A stretch of 64,000 nucleotides of DNA, taken from positions 2,225,874 to 2,289,873 of the forward strand of contig NZ_JAGEMN010000001.1 in the NCBI RefSeq assembly GCF_017921835.1, read 5' to 3'. The notes under the pieces were generated by a model that made no database searches, was not told where the DNA came from, and was given only the letters and a program-made list of their open reading frames with translations. A program made the position numbers and the translations under genes. The number at the start of each line of letters is the position of its first letter. Within the stretch, counting starts at the first letter, position 1. Of the stretch, positions 60,540 to 64,000 are shown piece by piece. Origin of the DNA: Sporosarcina sp. 6E9. GTDB lineage: Bacteria > Bacillota > Bacilli > Bacillales_A > Planococcaceae.

Positions 60540-61808
60540 TTATGCATATAAAGGGAATTTGTTCGTCAATGCCGTAACACGCTCACGGGCTTCTTTTTTC
60601 ACGTTTTCGTCTTCGTGATTTTTTAAAAGGTTCGCGATGATGGATGCGATTTCTTTCATCTCATCTTCTCCAAAACCGCGCGTTGTGACTGCAGGTGTAC
60701 CGATACGGATACCTGATGTGATGAAAGGACCTTCAGTGTCGAATGGAATTGTGTTTTTGTTTACTGTAATTCCTACTTCATCAAGTACAGCTTCTGCAAG
60801 TTTTCCAGTAATTCCTAGTGAACGAAGGTTCAATAGAAGCAAGTGGTTATCTGTTCCACCTGAAACAATGTCGATGCCTTCTGCGATCAGTGCTTCACCA
60901 AGTGCTGCAGCGTTTTTCTTCACTTGTTTTGCATAGGCTTTAAACTCAGGCTTCTGTACTTCGCCGAATGCGACTGCTTTTGCAGCGATTACGTGCATTA
61001 ATGGGCCGCCTTGAACGCCTGGGAATACAGATGAGTTCAATTTTCTGCCAAACTCTTCAGTACTTAGGATGATACCTCCACGTGGTCCGCGTAATGTTTT
61101 ATGCGTCGTTGATGTTACAAAGTGTGCGTGTGGAACTGGGTTCGGATGTTCGCCAGCCGCAACAAGACCTGCAATATGCGCCATGTCAACGAATAGGTAT
61201 GCGCCAACTTCATCAGCAATTTCACGGAATTTCGCAAAGTCGATTGTTCTTGAATAAGCACTTGCGCCCGCAACGATCATTTTCGGTTTATGTTCAAGCG
61301 CTTTTTGACGTACATCTTCATAGTCGATTTGCTCGTCTTCTTTACTAACGCCGTATTCTACGAAGTTGTATAGTTTTCCGGAGAAGTTAACCGGGCTACC
61401 ATGCGTTAAGTGACCACCGTGTGAAAGGTTCATACCGAGAATTGTGTCTCCTGGCTCTAATGCCGCGAAATAAACAGCCATATTCGCTTGTGCACCGGAG
61501 TGCGGTTGGACGTTTGCATATTCAGCGCCGAAAATTTCTTTCAGGCGATTGATTGCAACTTCTTCCACAACGTCAACATGTTCACAACCACCATAATAAC
61601 GTCGGCCCGGATAACCTTCTGCGTATTTATTCGTTAGTACTGATCCTTGTGCTTCCATCACTGCTTCAGTGACGAAGTTTTCGGATGCAATCAGTTCGAT
61701 ATTGGCTTGTTGACGACCTCTTTCCGCCATGATTGCGTTGTAGATTACTTCGTCTTCTTTTACGTGATTTAGTTCAGCTGTAAGTGTTTGCGTTTTAACG
61801 TGTCCCAT
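60540..61808 (-). CDS. glyA: Serine hydroxymethyltransferase
   Basis: 422 residues, PLP enzyme that makes glycine and 5,10-methylene-THF from serine and THF. Seen: [39 protein letters not shown], the PLP lysine in [15 protein letters not shown], and C-terminal [12 protein letters not shown] start behind AAAAAGGGGAC. Fifteen bases after ywlG, hence an operon with it. Confidence 0.97.
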   Translation of the reverse strand: MGHVKTQTLTAELNHVKEDEVIYNAIMAERGRQQANIELIASENFVTEAVMEAQGSVLTNKYAEGYPGRRYYGGCEHVDVVEEVAINRLKEIFGAEYANVQPHSGAQANMAVYFAALEPGDTILGMNLSHGGHLTHGSPVNFSGKLYNFVEYGVSKEDEQIDYEDVRQKALEHKPKMIVAGASAYSRTIDFAKFREIADEVGAYLFVDMAHIAGLVAAGEHPNPVPHAHFVTSTTHKTLRGPRGGIILSTEEFGRKLNSSVFPGVQGGPLMHVIAAKAVAFGEVQKPEFKAYAKQVKKNAAALGEALIAEGIDIVSGGTDNHLLLLNLRSLGITGKLAEAVLDEVGITVNKNTIPFDTEGPFITSGIRIGTPAVTTRGFGEDEMKEIASIIANLLKNHEDENVKKEARERVTALTNKFPLYA

Positions 61809-61823
61809 TAGTTAGTCCCCTTT

Positions 61824-62405
61824 TTAGGTTGTAATATTCTCGTCTTCTTCAGGCTCTATTTTGGAATAAATTGCCCGTTCTCCACCGATTAGTTTTGGAC
61901 GAGTCGTTGCAATTGTGATGACTGCATTGCCAATTTTTTCGATAGATGTTCGAATCGGTATGGCGACGCGTTTTAAATGCATACCAATCAATGTTTGCCC
62001 GATATCAATACCGGCTTGTGCTTCAATTCCTTCAACGACGACGGGATCGGACATTTGCTCGTAGGCGTATGCTGACATTGAACCTCCAGCATGCGGTGCT
62101 GGAATGACGGTTACAGGTTCCAGATTAAATACCTTTGCCGATTTTCGTTCAATGGTCAGTGCGCGATTAATATGTTCGCATCCTTGAAACGCAAGGTGTA
62201 GGTGGTGTCTATCGGCGAACTTTATTAAGGGTTCGTATAAGTTTTCGGCGACTTCCATAGCACCAGCCGTTCCAATGCGTTTTCCAGCGACTTCGGATGT
62301 TGAGCAACCGACCACAAAAAATCCACCTGGTTCGAGATATACCTGATCGGAGATTTCGGATAGCAGTTCTTCCAACTGAAGTTTCCATAAATTTAGCGCG
62401 TCCAC
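61824..62405 (-). CDS. ywlG: YwlG family protein (UPF0340)
   Basis: 193 residues, cytoplasmic, TIGR01440/UPF0340. The conserved blocks VVGCSTSEVAGKRIGTAG, FQGCEHINRAL and QAGIDIGQTLIGMHLKRVA are present. Function unknown. GTG start behind GAGGAGGGG, between rpiB and glyA as in B. subtilis. Confidence 0.93.
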   Translation of the reverse strand: MDALNLWKLQLEELLSEISDQVYLEPGGFFVVGCSTSEVAGKRIGTAGAMEVAENLYEPLIKFADRHHLHLAFQGCEHINRALTIERKSAKVFNLEPVTVIPAPHAGGSMSAYAYEQMSDPVVVEGIEAQAGIDIGQTLIGMHLKRVAIPIRTSIEKIGNAVITIATTRPKLIGGERAIYSKIEPEEDENITT

Positions 62406-62423
62406 GTACTTCCCCTCCTCGTT

Positions 62424-62861
62424 TTAGTCTTCTAGCTTCATTAATTTTTCGATTCGTACTGCGTGGCGGCCACCTTCGAAGGATGTATCAAGCCATGCTG
62501 AAACAATTTCTTTCGCATGCCCTGCTCCTACGACGCGTTCACCCATCGCTAACACGTTTGTGTCGTTGTGTCCGCGTGTTGCTTTTGCGCTAAAAACGTC
62601 GTGGACGAGTGCGCAACGAATGCCTTTTATTTTGTTGGCAGCGATTGACATGCCAATGCCTGTTCCACAAATGAGAATGCCGCGGTTGAATCGTCCTTCT
62701 ACGACACCTTCACAAACAGGCGTAGCGTAGTCCGGATAGTCGACTGAATCATCGTTTTTTGGTCCGAAGTCTTCAAATTCTACCCCGCGTTCGGTCAATA
62801 AATCCATTATTTCTTGTCGCAGGCGATTGCCTCCGTGGTCAGAAGATATTGCGATTTTCAT
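62424..62861 (-). CDS. rpiB: Ribose 5-phosphate isomerase B
   Basis: 145 residues, LacAB/RpiB family. N-terminal MKIAISSDHGGNRL, active-site Cys in LICGTGIGMSIAANK, and VHDVFSAKATRGHNDTNVL. Interconverts ribose 5-P and ribulose 5-P. ATG start behind AAAGAGGGG. Eighteen bases before ywlG. Confidence 0.95.
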   Translation of the reverse strand: MKIAISSDHGGNRLRQEIMDLLTERGVEFEDFGPKNDDSVDYPDYATPVCEGVVEGRFNRGILICGTGIGMSIAANKIKGIRCALVHDVFSAKATRGHNDTNVLAMGERVVGAGHAKEIVSAWLDTSFEGGRHAVRIEKLMKLED

Positions 62862-63168
62862 GGCGCCCCTCTTTTCTTCATATATTCATTATTTATTCTA
62901 ACATTTTTCGACGAGAAATGTTATTAAGATAATACTATCTTTTGAACTCCTTGTGAAATTGGGATGATTAATTGCTTTATTTATCAGTATGAAGTGGAAT
63001 CCATTTAATGAAGGTGGGTTTTGTATAAAAGTCGTTATTTCTATTTTGCTTGCAAGTCGGGACCTAATACCTGTGAGAAAATCGATGCTTTAGCTGCCCG
63101 CCAGCAGAAATCAAAGTACCAAATAAAAAAAGTACTCGAATAATAGATTATCCAAGTACGCCTTAAAT
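62862..63168. other. Intergenic region between ywlE and rpiB
   Basis: 307 bp holding the ywlE terminator at its right end and, by position, the rpiB-ywlG-glyA promoter. I cannot place the promoter with confidence; nothing else is visible. Confidence 0.4.
63122..63160 (-). terminator. ywlE terminator
   Basis: GTACTTGGATAAT pairs with ATTATTCGAGTAC on the minus strand, followed by seven U. Confidence 0.85.
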
Positions 63169-63624
63169 TTATCCACGTTCACTATCTTCCTCAAGCAATT
63201 TCTTCTCAAGTTGGTCCATGAGTTGTGTCAACTCATTAAACGTTTCGCGATAAGTTTCTAGGTTGCCACCGAATGGATCGTGGACATCTTCGTTTGTGCC
63301 GGGGGATATGAAACCTTTTAATGTGTATATCTTTTCTCGATTTTCCGGGAACAAATGATGTAAAACGCTTTTATGTGATTCGGTCATTGTCAATATGTAA
63401 TCTGCCCATTCCACGTCTTCGCGGGATAGCGTTCTGGATTGGTTCGTATAGGGCATGTCCGCTTCTTCAATAAGCGTTTTTGCATTATTTGCGATTGGAT
63501 ATCCATCTTGTGCATGGATGCCGGCAGATCGAACGGATACATTCGCTATGTTTTTTGAACGCAGAATTGCCTCTGCCATTGGACTTCTACATGTATTACC
63601 TGTGCATAATAAATAAATATTCAT
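63169..63624 (-). CDS. ywlE: Protein-arginine phosphatase YwlE
   Basis: 151 residues, low-molecular-weight phosphatase fold. P-loop CTGNTCRSPMAEA (Cys7 nucleophile, Arg13); the Thr in CTGNT is the residue that makes YwlE an arginine rather than tyrosine phosphatase. General acid Asp in VHDPFGG. Counteracts the McsB arginine kinase in Bacillus stress control. ATG start behind GGAGGGC. Confidence 0.94.
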   Translation of the reverse strand: MNIYLLCTGNTCRSPMAEAILRSKNIANVSVRSAGIHAQDGYPIANNAKTLIEEADMPYTNQSRTLSREDVEWADYILTMTESHKSVLHHLFPENREKIYTLKGFISPGTNEDVHDPFGGNLETYRETFNELTQLMDQLEKKLLEEDSERG

Positions 63625-63681
63625 CGTTGAATGCCCTCCTTCTTACTATAAGAATAGCCGATTTTTAAGGAACGGGCGAAT

Positions 63682-64000
63682 TTATTGCATAGCCGAAACA
63701 ATTCCCATAATGATTAACGCAATCCCCGCAAATTGACGGATTCGTTTCCCACTTTTAATCCCAAGGCGATTTTTAAATGTAAGTGCGATATAAGCGAATA
63801 CGCATGCAAATATTCCAGACGCTAAAATAAATAGGATTTTATTCAAATGGAGCATGCCAAACGAAACACTTACTGAAAACGCATCGATGCTGACAGCAAG
63901 TGCAAGGATTCCCGGGGGTAATTTTCGTGAAGTTTTCGTATCATTATCTTCCAATAACATATGAAGACCGATCAACCCGAGGAGGACCCCGGACAGTAAG
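63682..64000 (-). CDS. mntP: Manganese efflux pump MntP (5' part outside window)
   Basis: C-terminal 105 codons of a MntP/YwlD-type membrane protein: LLSGVLLGLIGLHMLLED, then a conserved LALAVSIDAFSVSVSFG with the metal-binding Asp, then two more helices ending RQFAGIALIIMGIVSAMQ. The N-terminal half lies beyond the right edge. Exports Mn2+ in relatives; the gene lies next to ywlE, as in B. subtilis. Confidence 0.88.
   Translation of the reverse strand, partial: LLSGVLLGLIGLHMLLEDNDTKTSRKLPPGILALAVSIDAFSVSVSFGMLHLNKILFILASGIFACVFAYIALTFKNRLGIKSGKRIRQFAGIALIIMGIVSAMQ

Overview
The window looks like the chromosome of a low-GC, endospore-forming Gram-positive rod of the Bacillales, most likely a Planococcaceae member of Sporosarcina type. 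The evidence is gene content and order: ywlD/mntP, ywlE, rpiB, ywlG, glyA, upp, atpIBEFHAGDC, ywzB, murA, spoIID, spoIIQ, spoIIID, mbl, epuA and fabZ follow the arrangement seen near the Bacillus subtilis ATP synthase locus, with local losses and an mnaA gene between upp and atpI. Genus is inference; no rRNA gene is present.

Left part (1-11.5 kb): two tandem copies, 6.76 kb apart, of a very large secreted subtilase of bacillopeptidase F type. The first is cut by the window edge. Each has a conserved upstream block: an attenuator-like leader RNA, a 145-bp inverted-repeat element and a short array of 21-bp-spaced repeats. An aminotransferase gene (patA) follows. Region 11.5-19 kb is a patchwork: two NERD-domain (nuclease-related) genes, a gamma-glutamyltransferase/YhdT/PanF operon and a drug/metabolite exporter, with 21-bp-period repeat arrays in the gaps. 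Region 19-34.2 kb is a cluster of four related surface proteins. Three are Vpr-like subtilases with a PA insert and three C-terminal cell-wall-binding type 2 repeats. The fourth has lost the whole protease domain but keeps the secretion signal and the wall-binding part. Each protease has its own terminator.

Region 34.3-45 kb: an orphan YknW/YknX-like pair, an IDEAL protein, the ywqB-ywqA (SWIM/SNF2) pair on the plus strand, ssb, ywpF, a small lipoprotein and fabZ. It also holds two small genes that are easy to miss (36 and 52 residues). Region 45-64 kb is conserved core: rod-shape MreB homologue, sporulation regulators and engulfment proteins, murA, the full F1Fo ATP synthase operon with a clear sigma-A promoter, and the upp/glyA/rpiB/ywlE group.

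The most unusual feature is a set of nine intergenic arrays, from three unrelated sequence families (TTTGGTCGTTT, TTTCCTTCT and CGGATAT cores). All have the same strict 21-bp period: a conserved core of about 7-11 bp followed by 10-14 bp of variable sequence. Several begin about 20 bp beyond the stop codon of a NERD gene or of short decayed coding tails. I know of no described system that matches this. Other unexplained structures are the nested-stem leaders of the two large proteases and a pair of hairpin repeats with compensatory changes between atpG and atpD.
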